A stretch of 64,000 nt of DNA from an uncultured Sphingomonadaceae bacterium (lineage in GTDB: Bacteria > Pseudomonadota > Alphaproteobacteria > Sphingomonadales > Sphingomonadaceae), in NCBI GenBank assembly GCA_947501325.1, contig CANMVC010000002.1, forward strand, positions 310,001 to 374,000, read 5' to 3'. Made by a program: the position numbers and the translations under genes. Positions 20,429 to 30,690 of the stretch are shown here, piece by piece (the stretch's first letter is position 1; the number at the start of each line of letters is the position of its first letter). A model generated the notes under the pieces. The model did no database searches. It was not told where the DNA came from and saw only the letters and a program-made list of their open reading frames with translations.

Positions 20429-20536
20429 GATGATTTCCGATATTTCTTAAACTATTGGGCATGAACCACGCCCATTATTGTCTGCATTTGGGGGCGATTG
20501 GGGACAATTCAACGCACGTGATTGTCCAGCAAGCGG

Positions 20537-20821
20537 CTAAGGCGCGCCTTCGACATGTTCCAGCTTGTCACCGATGGTCGACAGGACTGGCAATACCGGC
20601 CAAACGGACGTGGTATCGCGTCCGCCAGACACACTAGCTGCAAACGGCATTTCGCTCTGAATGAAGGCACGAGCCGCTTTATCCCAGTCGGATGGGGTCG
20701 CCAATTCGGACTCGGAAGCGACTTCATTGCCAGCGGTCTCAGTTGCCATAGCAGCAGCCGGCGGATTAACGCCCACCGCATTGAAAAGCAGCAACATAAA
20801 ACTTGCAATATAGACGTTCAT
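20537..20821 (-). CDS. Small secreted hypothetical protein
   Basis: This 94-residue frame begins with a plausible signal peptide (MNVYIASFMLLLFNAVGV, then an Ala-rich stretch). The rest is a short polar tail with no Cys and no recognised family. It sits just upstream of secA on the same strand and is divergent from argJ. An upstream TTG codon at 20824 would add one residue. The ribosome site is weak, so the call rests mainly on the signal peptide and on the otherwise empty 450-bp gap. Confidence 0.5.
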   Translation of the reverse strand: MNVYIASFMLLLFNAVGVNPPAAAMATETAGNEVASESELATPSDWDKAARAFIQSEMPFAASVSGGRDTTSVWPVLPVLSTIGDKLEHVEGAP

Positions 20822-20879
20822 CAATAAGCCCTGTGTGAAGATATTCGCTTTAGCAAACCAATAGATAAAGGCAAGTTAA

Positions 20880-22109
20880 GTGTCAGAAACTATATCACCC
20901 CTTGCCCCTGCTCATATACCAGAGCTTCCGGAAATTTCAGGTGTCACCTGCCGCATCGCCCAGGCACGGTACAAGGAGTGGGATCGCTGCGATCTTACCT
21001 ATATCGAGCTCAGCGAAGGCACATCTGTCGCAGGCGTGCTCACCCAGAGCAAATGTCCATCGACAGAGGTGGAATGGTGCCGCAAGGCCCTGCCCGGAGG
21101 CAAGGCAAGAGCATTGGTCGTCAATGCTGGCAACGCAAATGCCTTTACCGGCGCGCGCGGCATGGAGGCGGTGCAACGGATATTATCCCTTTCGAGCAAT
21201 CATTTGAATTGCGCAGAGGAAGAGATATTCGTTTCCTCTACCGGTGTTATTGGCGAACCTTTGCCCAAGGACCGGGCCGAGGCCGGTTTGAAAGCTGCTT
21301 TCATTGCGAAGCCATGTTGCTGGGAAGAGGCGGCTTCCACGATCATGACCACCGACACCTTTCCCAAAATGGCGACCACAAGCGCGATTATCGGCGGGAA
21401 AACGGTATATTTGAATGGTATCGTCAAAGGATCTGGTATGATTGCCCCGGATATGGCGACGATGCTGGGTTATATTTTCACCGATGCTACGGTGGAGGCT
21501 GGCTTGCTGCAGGAAATGCTCAACGCAGCAACAGCCAAAAGCTTCAACTGCATCACCGTCGATAGTGATACATCAACCAGTGACACTGTCCTCGCCTTTG
21601 CCACGGGAGAGAATGACGCCCCTGCCCTGCAATCGCTTGACGATCCCGGCGCCGATGCGTTTCAGGCGGCCTTGAGTGATTTGTGCATGCAACTGGCGCA
21701 TCTCGTCGTTCGTGACGGTGAAGGCGCCAGCAAATTCATCGAAATTGCCGTAACGGGGGCTCAAAATGACGAAAGCGCCAAGGGTATCGCGCTCTCGATC
21801 GCCAATTCCCCGCTCGTCAAAACCGCCATTGCCGGAGAAGACGCCAATTGGGGCCGCGTTGTCATGGCCGTCGGCAAGGCCGGTGAGCCTGCAGACCGCG
21901 ACAAGCTGTCCATCGGATTTGGCGGGATAACCGTTGCGCGGGATGGCCTGGTTGTGCCCGGCTATGATGAGGCTCCTGTCGCCCAGCATCTGAAGGGCGA
22001 CGTAATTGACATAAACGTTGATATCGGGATTGGTAATGGCAAGGCCACTGTCTGGACCTGTGACCTGACCCACGGATATATCTCGATAAACGCCGACTAC
22101 AGGAGCTAG
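20880..22109 (+). CDS. argJ: Glutamate N-acetyltransferase / amino-acid acetyltransferase ArgJ
   Basis: A 409-residue Ntn-type autoprocessing enzyme in arginine biosynthesis. It transfers acetyl from N-acetylornithine to glutamate (the cyclic pathway). Self-cleavage occurs before the nucleophilic Thr in the motif GMIAPDMATMLGYIFTDA; both halves are present in one frame. GTG at 20880 is the start. The next gene begins 2 bp after the stop, with its AGGAG ribosome site inside the argJ 3' end, so argJ heads a three-gene operon with the GST and the phosphatase. Confidence 0.96.
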   Translation: MSETISPLAPAHIPELPEISGVTCRIAQARYKEWDRCDLTYIELSEGTSVAGVLTQSKCPSTEVEWCRKALPGGKARALVVNAGNANAFTGARGMEAVQRILSLSSNHLNCAEEEIFVSSTGVIGEPLPKDRAEAGLKAAFIAKPCCWEEAASTIMTTDTFPKMATTSAIIGGKTVYLNGIVKGSGMIAPDMATMLGYIFTDATVEAGLLQEMLNAATAKSFNCITVDSDTSTSDTVLAFATGENDAPALQSLDDPGADAFQAALSDLCMQLAHLVVRDGEGASKFIEIAVTGAQNDESAKGIALSIANSPLVKTAIAGEDANWGRVVMAVGKAGEPADRDKLSIGFGGITVARDGLVVPGYDEAPVAQHLKGDVIDINVDIGIGNGKATVWTCDLTHGYISINADYRS

Positions 22110-22110
22110 A

Positions 22111-23010
22111 ATGACCGAAATCATATTGCATCACTACGAAAACTCCCCGTTTGGACAAGCGATGCGGCTGGCGCTGGGATTGAAGGGCATAGACTGGAAG
22201 TCTGTCGAGCAACCTGACATTTGCCCGAAGCCTGATCTCAACGCTCTGACGGGCGGTTATGAGCGCATTCCTGTGCTGCAAATCGGATCGGAAATCTATT
22301 GCGATACGGCTGTAATCGTCGATGCTCTTGAGGCGCTGAAGCCTGAGCCAGGCCTTTACCCGGAGCCACTGGGCTTTGCCGGTCGGATGATCGCCTTATG
22401 GTCGGGCGGCCTGTGGTTCATGCCAGCGGTCGGCGTCGCTTTGGGCACCAATCCTGAGATTGTCAGCGATGAATTCTGGCAAGATCGCGCCAAACGGTTC
22501 GGCATGGATCGCCGGAAATTCCTGCCGATGGTTCCGCATCTAACGGCACAATTTGAGGCCGGAGCAACCTTGGTCGCCGAAAGCCTGGCAGATGGGCGGC
22601 ACTTTATCAGCGGTGACACAGCCGGCCACGCCGACTTGATGCTCTATATGAACATTCGTTTCGCCAGCTTTGCTGGCAAGAAACCATCGGACTTCGGTTC
22701 CGATGTCGCAGCCTGGTATGACCGTATTGATGGCATTGGCTATGGTAATTTCGAGAAATGGACGGGGCAGCAGGCAATCGATTATGCCAAGGCATCGCAG
22801 CCTGTCAGCGAAGGTTCGGTGGATCCGGCATCCGGTTTTTCAGCTGGTGACAAGGTTTCCGTGCAAACCGAAACCCCAGATCCGGCAGCGGTCAGCGGCA
22901 CATTGGTTGGCCTGACTGATCGCGAGATCATTATCAAACGCGAGGACGAGCAGGCCGGCGCGTTGCACGTGCATTTTCCGCGCCTCGGCCAGATATTGTC
23001 CCCAGCATGA
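22111..23010 (+). CDS. Glutathione S-transferase family protein with C-terminal extension
   Basis: The first ~210 residues are a GST fold: a thioredoxin-like N-terminal half (HHYENSPFGQAMRLALGLKG ... IPVLQIGSEIYCDTAVIVDAL) and a helical C-terminal half (SGDTAGHADLMLYMNIRF). The remaining ~75 residues form a beta-rich segment (AGDKVSVQTETPD ... REIIIKREDE ... HFPRLGQIL) beyond the usual ~200-residue GST, so the protein is a two-domain form of 299 residues. Substrate is unknown. It is tightly placed after argJ and overlaps the phosphatase gene by ATGA. Confidence 0.85.
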   Translation: MTEIILHHYENSPFGQAMRLALGLKGIDWKSVEQPDICPKPDLNALTGGYERIPVLQIGSEIYCDTAVIVDALEALKPEPGLYPEPLGFAGRMIALWSGGLWFMPAVGVALGTNPEIVSDEFWQDRAKRFGMDRRKFLPMVPHLTAQFEAGATLVAESLADGRHFISGDTAGHADLMLYMNIRFASFAGKKPSDFGSDVAAWYDRIDGIGYGNFEKWTGQQAIDYAKASQPVSEGSVDPASGFSAGDKVSVQTETPDPAAVSGTLVGLTDREIIIKREDEQAGALHVHFPRLGQILSPA

Positions 23011-23819
23011 ACCATTCCGACCTCAATCTTGCTGTGCGGAATATCCTGAAGGACGTGGCGAAAGAGGTGGTGCTACCGCATTATCAGAACCTCAAAACCG
23101 CAGATATTGAGGAAAAGTCGCCCGGCGATCTGGTGACCGTGGCTGACCGGCTGAGCGAAGAGATGCTCGGCGAGAAATTGACCGCTCTGCTCCCTGACGC
23201 CGCGATTGTGGGTGAAGAAGCAAGCGCGGCCGATCCGTCGGTTATGCAGCATCTGGGCGACAAGCAGGCATGGATTATCGATCCGATTGATGGAACCGGA
23301 AATTTCGCGGCTGGGAAATCGCCTTTTGGAATGATTGTCGCGCTGTCACAGGATAACGAAACCGTCGCTGGCTGGCTCTACGATCCCTTACATGACCGTC
23401 TTTGCTACACCGCGAAAGGGCAAGGTGCCTTTATCAATGGTGAAAGGCTCAGCGTATCGGGTGATCCGGATGGAAAACCGGTAGCCGCGCTCGCGACTGG
23501 CTTCATGACGTCAGAGCAACGCGACAAGCTTCTTGCCGCGGCTGACGAGCATTATGAGATTGTCGATATTCCGCGCTGTGCGGCGGAGCAATATCCGCGA
23601 TTGGCGCTCGGCACCAACCATATTTCGACGTTTGAACGCAGCCTGCCCTGGGATCATGCGGCGGGCATATTGTTTCTGAACGAAGCGGGCGGGAAAGCGG
23701 CGCGCTGGAATGGTGACGCCTATCGGCCAGCAGACCGCAAAGCCGGGTTGCTCGGGGCCTCATCGCCCAAATTATGGGACGAGGCCGCCGAGCTTCTGGG
23801 GGACGTTTTCAGCGATTAA
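23007..23819 (+). CDS. Inositol monophosphatase family protein
   Basis: A 270-residue Mg-dependent phosphatase of the IMPase/CysQ/FBPase superfamily. Metal and substrate residues are visible: GEEASAAD (Glu ligand), DPIDGTGNFAAGK (Asp ligands, the diagnostic motif) and WDHAAGILFLNEAGG. The true substrate (inositol phosphate, PAP or a sugar phosphate) cannot be settled from sequence. It is the last gene of the argJ operon and is convergent with trxA. Confidence 0.9.
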   Translation: MNHSDLNLAVRNILKDVAKEVVLPHYQNLKTADIEEKSPGDLVTVADRLSEEMLGEKLTALLPDAAIVGEEASAADPSVMQHLGDKQAWIIDPIDGTGNFAAGKSPFGMIVALSQDNETVAGWLYDPLHDRLCYTAKGQGAFINGERLSVSGDPDGKPVAALATGFMTSEQRDKLLAAADEHYEIVDIPRCAAEQYPRLALGTNHISTFERSLPWDHAAGILFLNEAGGKAARWNGDAYRPADRKAGLLGASSPKLWDEAAELLGDVFSD

Positions 23820-23831
23820 GCCGATAAATCG

Positions 23832-24158
23832 TTAAGCGGGCAGACTTTCTTCCAGCCATGATTTGAGCTGGCTCTTCGGCGCTGCGCCGACTTTGGTTTC
23901 AACCGGCTCACCCTTGTTGAACAGGATCATCGTCGGAATACCGCGAACGCCATATTTTCCGGGCGCATCCGGGCTGTCATCAATGTTAAGCTTGGCGATG
24001 GTTACCTGCTCGCCCAACTCGTCGCTGATTTCTTCCAGCGCGGGGCCAATCATCTTACAGGGGCCACACCATTCCGCCCAGAAATCGACAAGCACAGGGC
24101 CGTCGGCTTTCAGGACATCTTGTTCAAAACTTTCGTCAGTAATTGCTTTGGTAGGCAC
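23832..24158 (-). CDS. trxA: Thioredoxin
   Basis: This is a 108-residue thioredoxin with the active-site WCGPCK and the cis-Pro loop GIPTMILF. The GTG at 24158 is chosen: AGGAG lies 8 bp upstream and the protein then begins at the usual distance before FEQDVL. A longer frame from 24215 would add a non-homologous tail. It follows addA in the conserved order; the 78-bp gap contains a possible promoter of its own. Confidence 0.95.
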   Translation of the reverse strand: MPTKAITDESFEQDVLKADGPVLVDFWAEWCGPCKMIGPALEEISDELGEQVTIAKLNIDDSPDAPGKYGVRGIPTMILFNKGEPVETKVGAAPKSQLKSWLEESLPA

Positions 24159-24186
24159 AGGGCATCTCCTTTGCTTGTTTAAATAT

Positions 24187-24215
24187 AATCTAGGCCCGCA
24201 TGGCCCAATGCTCAA
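24187..24215 (-). promoter_or_regulatory. Candidate sigma-70-type promoter for trxA
   Basis: On the minus strand TTGAGC (24215-24210) and TAGATT (24192-24187) are separated by 17 bp, the standard spacing, about 30 bp upstream of the trxA start. This would give trxA expression independent of the long operon upstream. Only match to consensus supports it. Confidence 0.4.
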
Positions 24216-24236
24216 GTGCCTGCCCGAAAAGGATTT

Positions 24237-27200
24237 TCATGGGCGCTCCAAGCTGGGCTTGTTGCTGGGTTTATGCTGTTCGATCAGCGTATCGGAAAGC
24301 TCCAATAATGTCGGTCCATAGGTGTAGAGCAGCGCAGCCTTCACCGGCCTGTCGGGCAATATCTTCTCCAGAGCGGAAACATAGGCGGCCATCTGACGCA
24401 AATAGGCCCGCGGCGCGTGCTCCGCCTCTTTCGGCACGACACGACCGGTCTTGAAATCCACCACCGTTACCCGATCGTCGGTGATCAATAATCGATCCAC
24501 CGTCCCCGAAACGACATGCTGGTCAACCACCGCTGCAATGGGCGCTTCGGCAAAGCTGTCCGGAGAAAAAAGCGCCGACCACTCAGGATTATCGAGCACG
24601 GCCAAAACCGTATCAATTAGCGAACGACGCTGTGCGGCATCCGAAATTTGCTTCTGCTTTGCCAGCCAACGATCCGCGACATCCGCGCGCTTTTCCGGAG
24701 CAATATCCGGTAGCCGCTCAAACAGACTGTGAAGCAGTTTCCCACGTTCAGCTGCTTCGCGCATGACCTGTCCCGGAGGTGGATTGGCGGCATCATCGGG
24801 GCCAAGATCCGATGGCGTCAACGGCCTTGGTGGCCGCGCCTCTTTGGGCGCTGGTGCATACAACCATTCCGGTAGAGGCGCCAGCCCCTCACCCCTAAAT
24901 GCCTCAGCCTCTTTCGCCGGAATGGCTGGTTTTCCCGATGGTACAGCACCCTCATATCCCCGCTCGGCAAGCCAACGGACATTATCGCTCCATTCGGTAC
25001 CAAGCGCAGCCAATCCCTCTTCTACTTTGGCATACCAGCTATTTTGCGGCACTTCACCGCGCGCCTGTGGTCCCAATGTGCCGGTAACCACAAGATGCTC
25101 CTCGGCCCGAGTCATTGCGACGTAAAGCAGCCGCCAATGCTCTTCCATTTCGCGTGCATCAGCAATGGTCGCATAAGCGTCCAGCAATCCCACCCGCTCT
25201 GCCTTGCGGATGGACAGCACCGGATATTCGGGCCCGCCCTCCGGCACGATGGGATCAGGAATATCAAAACCACCGCTTTTCTTGTTATCGGGATTGAACG
25301 TAGCGTTGGCGAGAATGACCAGCGGTGCCTGCAAACCCTTGGCACCATGAACGGTCATCAAGCGCACTTCATTGCCGCCCTCCATCTGATCACGTTTGAT
25401 CTCGACATCACCGCGATCAAACCAGTCGAGAAAGCCCTGCAAAGTCGGAATGTGATCCTGCTCAAAAGCCAAGGCGGTGTTCAGCAGTTCTTCCAGCGGA
25501 TCCAGCGCTGCGTGGCTCAGCCGCGCCGTCAGTTTCCTGCGCCCTTGCATGGGACCTGAAACAATCATTTCCATGAATTGATAAGGCGTGGTGAAGTCGG
25601 CCATAGTGAGCAGCATGCGCAATGGCGCGATCTCATCGACCAGCCCGTCTTGCACTCGCAAATATTCCCAAAGGCTCTTGTCTTTATCATCCTCGCCGCG
25701 ATAGCCGCGCGCGAGCAGATCATCCTGCGACCAGCCCAGCAACGGAGATACCAAAAGCGAAGCGAGATTGAGATCGTCATTCGGCTGCAAAACAAAGCGG
25801 ATCGTGGCCAGCATATCCTGCACCACCAAAGGCTGGTTCAGTCGGATCCGGTCAATACCCGCGACAGGCACATTTTCGGCGAACAGTCGCGCAACGATCA
25901 AGGCGCTCAATTCGTCGCGCTTACTGACAAGGATCATGATATCCCGCGGTTCCAGCGGGCGGTTTTGCTGGCTCAGCCAAAGCGATGTTTCAGGTGAGAG
26001 CCATTCTTTAATCTGAATCGCAAGTCGCTGGGCAAAAACACGTTTTTCATCGCTTAGCCAGTTTTCCTGATCATCAACATTGCCAACGGCGTCATGGGCA
26101 ACCGGCCTCCATAACCGGACGCTACCCGATTTGTCGGCATAATTACTCTCATGCGGCGGAATGGCCTTATCCAGCCCCAGTTCCTTTTCACCGATATGCG
26201 CGAGCACTTTGTCAACCACCTCCAACACAGGCGGCGTCGAGCGAAAGCTGCGATCAAGCGACAGGTCGCGAAACGCCCGCTCGGATGCTTCTGCCCGAGC
26301 AAAAAACTCGTTGCGCGCATTCACATAATTATGGGGACTGGTGCCCTGAAAACCAAAAATCGCCTGCTTGAAATCACCCACAGTGAACAGCGTGCGAACC
26401 TTGTCGGCACTGGCGCCCAATCCGGCAAAAAACTCATCGGCCAGCGCCCGGACAATATCCCACTGCGCGAGATTGGTATCCTGCGCTTCGTCTACCAATA
26501 TGTGATCTGTGCGCTGGTCGAGCTTGTAGCGAATCCATTCCGCCATATCGCCCTGGGTCAATAGCTTGGCCGTCATGCGGATCATGTCGTCAAAATCAAC
26601 AACGCCGTTGAGTTTTTTTGCTTCTTTGTAACGATGATAAAAAGCACGACCGGCATTCAAGGCACCGGCAAACAGGTCGGCATAATCAAAAAGCGCTTTT
26701 GTCTCGATCAACTGGCGGCAATGATCGTAGATCGCCACGCTCAGCTCTTCATAATAGGGAGCAACCTTTTCCAGTCCCTTCGGAACAGAGCGCCATTCGC
26801 CGTCTGCTTTGCTCCATATCTTGTGCAACTCCGGCAAAAGCACTGCTCGCCGGTCGCTTTCAGCTCCGATCCAGTCCTGTATCTGCGCGATATAACCCGT
26901 GGCTGTTTTGGTGCCCCATGCTGCGAGCGCTTCACCCATTTGTTGTAGCGATGCGATATCAAACGCATCATCGCTGCACCGTTGTTCCAGCAAGTCTTGC
27001 GCATCGCCATCTACGGGCAAGTTCAGCAGTCGCCGGACAAAAGGCAGCACTGCGCTGGGAAGGCTTTCCATGGCATCGGCTTTCGATGCGCAACGTAACA
27101 GATATTTCTCGGCGTCTTCCTCACCCATCCGCGTACTCAGCGCCTGAATTGCACCGATTATTGCCATGTTTCCTGCCGCTTCCTCATCCAGCAACAAATC

Positions 27201-27692
27201 ACCCAATGTCTGGCGCGCGAGTATCTTCTGGTCCCGCTCCTCAATCGGTTTGAACAATGCCGGGATCGCCGCTTCTTCGGGAAAACTGGCCAAGAGCGTC
27301 TGGCAAAAACTGTGGATCGTCATGATCCTGAGACCGCCGCCGCGCGCATCAAGCACTTCTGCAAAAAGCGTTCTGGCGCGTTCCTGCGTATCGGGATCAT
27401 TCGGTGCGCCAATCGCAAAGAGATCCTGACGCAGATCTTTTTGCGGCATCCGGACCCAGGCGGCAAGTTGCCGGTGAATGCGGTCCGCCATTTCTGCCGC
27501 ACCCGCCTTGGTGAAAGTAAGGCAAAGGATGGTCTCGGGACTAACACCGCTTAGCAACAGCCGGAAAACCCGTGCGGTCAGAACCTGAGTCTTGCCTGTG
27601 CCTGCCGACGCGCTCAGCCAGATATTGTCACCGGGCTGCACCGCGTCATTCTGCTTGTCAGCCAGCGCATAAAGAGCTGGCGTTTCACTCAT
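24237..27692 (-). CDS. addA: Helicase-nuclease AddA
   Basis: A 1151-residue UvrD-type helicase with a RecB-type nuclease domain that resects double-strand breaks with AddB and feeds recombination. Walker A is LSASAGTGKTQVL near the start. Helicase motif II is LVDEAQDTN, and motif VI appears as LLYVAMTRAEEHL. The C-terminal nuclease signature is VVDFKTGR. The start at 27692 (MSETPALYAL) overlaps the addB stop by eight bases, so the two are coupled; a 16-residue upstream extension is not used. Confidence 0.96.
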   Translation of the reverse strand: MSETPALYALADKQNDAVQPGDNIWLSASAGTGKTQVLTARVFRLLLSGVSPETILCLTFTKAGAAEMADRIHRQLAAWVRMPQKDLRQDLFAIGAPNDPDTQERARTLFAEVLDARGGGLRIMTIHSFCQTLLASFPEEAAIPALFKPIEERDQKILARQTLGDLLLDEEAAGNMAIIGAIQALSTRMGEEDAEKYLLRCASKADAMESLPSAVLPFVRRLLNLPVDGDAQDLLEQRCSDDAFDIASLQQMGEALAAWGTKTATGYIAQIQDWIGAESDRRAVLLPELHKIWSKADGEWRSVPKGLEKVAPYYEELSVAIYDHCRQLIETKALFDYADLFAGALNAGRAFYHRYKEAKKLNGVVDFDDMIRMTAKLLTQGDMAEWIRYKLDQRTDHILVDEAQDTNLAQWDIVRALADEFFAGLGASADKVRTLFTVGDFKQAIFGFQGTSPHNYVNARNEFFARAEASERAFRDLSLDRSFRSTPPVLEVVDKVLAHIGEKELGLDKAIPPHESNYADKSGSVRLWRPVAHDAVGNVDDQENWLSDEKRVFAQRLAIQIKEWLSPETSLWLSQQNRPLEPRDIMILVSKRDELSALIVARLFAENVPVAGIDRIRLNQPLVVQDMLATIRFVLQPNDDLNLASLLVSPLLGWSQDDLLARGYRGEDDKDKSLWEYLRVQDGLVDEIAPLRMLLTMADFTTPYQFMEMIVSGPMQGRRKLTARLSHAALDPLEELLNTALAFEQDHIPTLQGFLDWFDRGDVEIKRDQMEGGNEVRLMTVHGAKGLQAPLVILANATFNPDNKKSGGFDIPDPIVPEGGPEYPVLSIRKAERVGLLDAYATIADAREMEEHWRLLYVAMTRAEEHLVVTGTLGPQARGEVPQNSWYAKVEEGLAALGTEWSDNVRWLAERGYEGAVPSGKPAIPAKEAEAFRGEGLAPLPEWLYAPAPKEARPPRPLTPSDLGPDDAANPPPGQVMREAAERGKLLHSLFERLPDIAPEKRADVADRWLAKQKQISDAAQRRSLIDTVLAVLDNPEWSALFSPDSFAEAPIAAVVDQHVVSGTVDRLLITDDRVTVVDFKTGRVVPKEAEHAPRAYLRQMAAYVSALEKILPDRPVKAALLYTYGPTLLELSDTLIEQHKPSNKPSLERP

Positions 27693-30684
27693 GATCGCCC
27701 TCACCTTCCGGCATGTCAGCACGGCCATACCATTCTTCAAGCCGCATCAACTGATCATAATCGGCATAGGGCGCATATTCCGGGTGCAGCTTGGCCGTCA
27801 TGGGTTCATCGCCCAAAATATAGCTGTTTACGGCCTTGGTGAACTCGGCCACCGCATGGGAAACCATCTGATCGGTTTCGATCTTGTCGCGACTGCGCGG
27901 GTTCGTCGGGGTTGCGATATAGCCAAAGTTGTCTTTGCCGCTCTGTTTTGCCAAAGACCAATATTCAAACCCGCTCGCTTTGCCGGAAAGGCCATCAAAA
28001 TCGCCCCGCTCGGCAATCGCGCCGAGCAGGCCCAATTGCAACGCGAACCCTTCCTTCACCTGGCGGTTGGACGGAGGACCGCCGGTCTTATAATCGACAA
28101 TGCCAAGGCCGCCATCCGGCATGCGATCAATCCGGTCGGCAATGCCAAACAGTTCAACACCAGCAATATGGGCAGAGCCCTTTTCTTCTGATTTGAGGGG
28201 TGTGCGCTGATCTGTCCGCTGCTGGGCAACGGTTTCCGCAACCCAAATCAAACCCTCTATCAGCCGCGGCGCCCACAGCGTGCGCATCAGCGGATGCGAG
28301 GAACGCTCATTGAGGAAATCCAGCGCCCGCAGCTTCAGAGCATCCGGATCATAGTCATCCTCTTTGGCCCAGCGCTCCAGAATGTCGTGAATGATCGAAC
28401 CACGCCACGCCGGACTGGGCTCAGCATCGATCATATCGAGCGAGCCCAATCGCATGATCTTCGACGCATAAAATGCAAAGGGGTCCGCAATCAAACGATC
28501 CACATTGGTCACCGACAGGCTCACCAGCCGCTGTTCTGCGCTGGGTTCCGGAGCCGGTTGCTCGATACGGATCAAATCGTCCGGCTGATCAATCCGTCTT
28601 GCGAAACCTTTCGCCACCGGATGCTCTTTCAGATTATCCCCGCACATGGCTTTGAGCCGAAGCAGAAAGCGAGAGGCGATAGCCGGGCCGGATCCGTCGC
28701 GTTCCGCTCTGGTAAGAACGACATTTTGCGCGCCCATGGCGCCGACGAGGTCGTGCGCGGAAAGTCCGATTTGCCGTTCCTGGGCAGGCAGTCCAAGAGA
28801 CTTTCGCACCATCGGTGCAAGCCAGGGATCCGGCGTGATGGCTTGCGGCCAACTACCCTCATTCAGGCCGCAGCAGATCACAAGTTCCGCCTGCTGCAGA
28901 CGCGCTTCCAGTAAGCCGAAGAGCGCGATGCGCGGGTGGCCACCATAAGGCGGACGCACTGGCAGGTCCGATAGAAAGGTCTCAAAATAGCCGGCAATTT
29001 CTTGTGATTGAATTTTCATTGGCCCCAAAGTGGCGCGATCTTCCATATTGGATAGAAAGTCGGCCAGTTCACGCCCCGCTGGCCCCACCCACAGCTGCCC
29101 ATTGGTCAGCCGATCGGCCAATTGTCGAATCTCGGTCAACAGGGCCGCCCAATCCATTGCGCCGCTCAGCGCCCGCTCGGCCGCTTCAAAAATAGTGCGC
29201 GTTTCTTGCCACCATGGGCGCAGTGAATCGCGCAGAGGCTTGGTTCTGCGGTTTTCGCTTTGGAAAAGGCTGTCGATACCGCGAAGTCCCGGCGCCGGGC
29301 GGGGACCGCGCATGAGCAGATCAAGCTTACGCACCTGCGCCAGCCATTCCAGCCGACCCTCACCTGCCTGAACCAGAGGATGTTTGAGCAGTGCCAAAAA
29401 TTCGGCAGGCGGAAACCCGTCCGCTGTTGCCGATAGCAATGCCAGAAAAAACACACCTTCCGGCTTTTTCGATAGCGGCTGACCCGCGGTATCATCCGCT
29501 TTGATCGACCAACGTTCCAGCAACGCTGATATCCGGCTGGCCAGTGCGCGATCGGGCGTGATAATCGCGACCCGGCGTTCCGGCGTTTCCAGTGCCTCAC
29601 GTGCCAACAAGGCAACTGTTTGGGCCTCTTCGGCGCTGTTACGCGCTTCCACGGTTTGCACACCGGCCAGGCTGCGGTCATTCGTATCCAGCGACTGCCA
29701 GCGCGCGGTCAGTTTCGGGATGGCAAATGCGTTGCTGAGCGCTCTGCTCCGCTTGGCTGCGGCGCCGCTTGGGCCGGTTCGCCGCCAGCGCAAAATTTCT
29801 CCGCGCGCGATCGACATCCGTTCGAGCAATAGCTTCATATGATATTGCGGATGGGTCTCTTGCGCGCGTTGAATCTGTCCGCCCGCCTCATCCGGTTCAA
29901 ACGGCCCAAGCATATCCCATTCATCATCCGCCATCACCATATCGAGATCAGGCAATACCACCATGCCCTTTGGCAGAAAGGCGATGGCGCGCAGAAAACG
30001 GGCGATGGCCGGCGCGGATGTGGTGATACCGGCGGCGACAACAAAATGACTGGGCGGATTGGCTTTCCAGGCCTTTACGCTTTGATCAAACAGCGCATTG
30101 CGGCGCGCCGCTTCATCGACCAGCCCCATATCGATCAGATTCTTCTGCCATTTCTCAGCGATGACCCGGAAAAACCCGAGCGACCGCTGCCAATGACCGG
30201 AAAGCTGGGGCTCCACATCAATGTCGAACAGTTCGCTCAGCTTAATTTCTTCGACCGTCAGTTGGTCCATGGTTCGCGCAAATTCACGGGCCAGCCGCAG
30301 GGCTTCTTTTGACAATATTGCATTGCCCATCGCCACGCTTTCGCGCTCAATCAACCGCGCAATCATCAACATTCGGTCAAGAGGATCAATCGCAGGGGCA
30401 ACATCGAGCGCCAGCTCGCCGCTATCCAGCGCAACACCGATTGATTCGTCCAGTTCCAGATCACCAATAACGGCCATCCGCGGCAGAAGCAGGCCATCTT
30501 CGCTCAGTCGCACAAACGCATCATGAACCGCCCGCCGCGCGCGATTATTCGGCAGAATGATGAGCCCGCGAGCCAATTCCAGCGGATTTTTGGCAAACCG
30601 GTCAATCAGTCCCTGCGCCAGCGCATCGGCAAAACCGCCATGCGCGGCAATATTGTAAATTTCGGGCGCCGACCGCTTGGTCAT
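27685..30684 (-). CDS. addB: Double-strand break repair protein AddB
   Basis: A 999-residue partner of AddA. The N-terminal two thirds is an inactivated helicase-like body, and the C-terminal third is a RecB-family nuclease domain with LGIVDYKTGGPPS. It is the alphaproteobacterial AddB type. I see no obvious four-Cys iron-sulfur set like that of Bacillus AddB. It starts 6 bp after murU and overlaps addA by eight bases. Confidence 0.94.
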   Translation of the reverse strand: MTKRSAPEIYNIAAHGGFADALAQGLIDRFAKNPLELARGLIILPNNRARRAVHDAFVRLSEDGLLLPRMAVIGDLELDESIGVALDSGELALDVAPAIDPLDRMLMIARLIERESVAMGNAILSKEALRLAREFARTMDQLTVEEIKLSELFDIDVEPQLSGHWQRSLGFFRVIAEKWQKNLIDMGLVDEAARRNALFDQSVKAWKANPPSHFVVAAGITTSAPAIARFLRAIAFLPKGMVVLPDLDMVMADDEWDMLGPFEPDEAGGQIQRAQETHPQYHMKLLLERMSIARGEILRWRRTGPSGAAAKRSRALSNAFAIPKLTARWQSLDTNDRSLAGVQTVEARNSAEEAQTVALLAREALETPERRVAIITPDRALASRISALLERWSIKADDTAGQPLSKKPEGVFFLALLSATADGFPPAEFLALLKHPLVQAGEGRLEWLAQVRKLDLLMRGPRPAPGLRGIDSLFQSENRRTKPLRDSLRPWWQETRTIFEAAERALSGAMDWAALLTEIRQLADRLTNGQLWVGPAGRELADFLSNMEDRATLGPMKIQSQEIAGYFETFLSDLPVRPPYGGHPRIALFGLLEARLQQAELVICCGLNEGSWPQAITPDPWLAPMVRKSLGLPAQERQIGLSAHDLVGAMGAQNVVLTRAERDGSGPAIASRFLLRLKAMCGDNLKEHPVAKGFARRIDQPDDLIRIEQPAPEPSAEQRLVSLSVTNVDRLIADPFAFYASKIMRLGSLDMIDAEPSPAWRGSIIHDILERWAKEDDYDPDALKLRALDFLNERSSHPLMRTLWAPRLIEGLIWVAETVAQQRTDQRTPLKSEEKGSAHIAGVELFGIADRIDRMPDGGLGIVDYKTGGPPSNRQVKEGFALQLGLLGAIAERGDFDGLSGKASGFEYWSLAKQSGKDNFGYIATPTNPRSRDKIETDQMVSHAVAEFTKAVNSYILGDEPMTAKLHPEYAPYADYDQLMRLEEWYGRADMPEGEGDHE

Positions 30685-30690
30685 ATCGCC

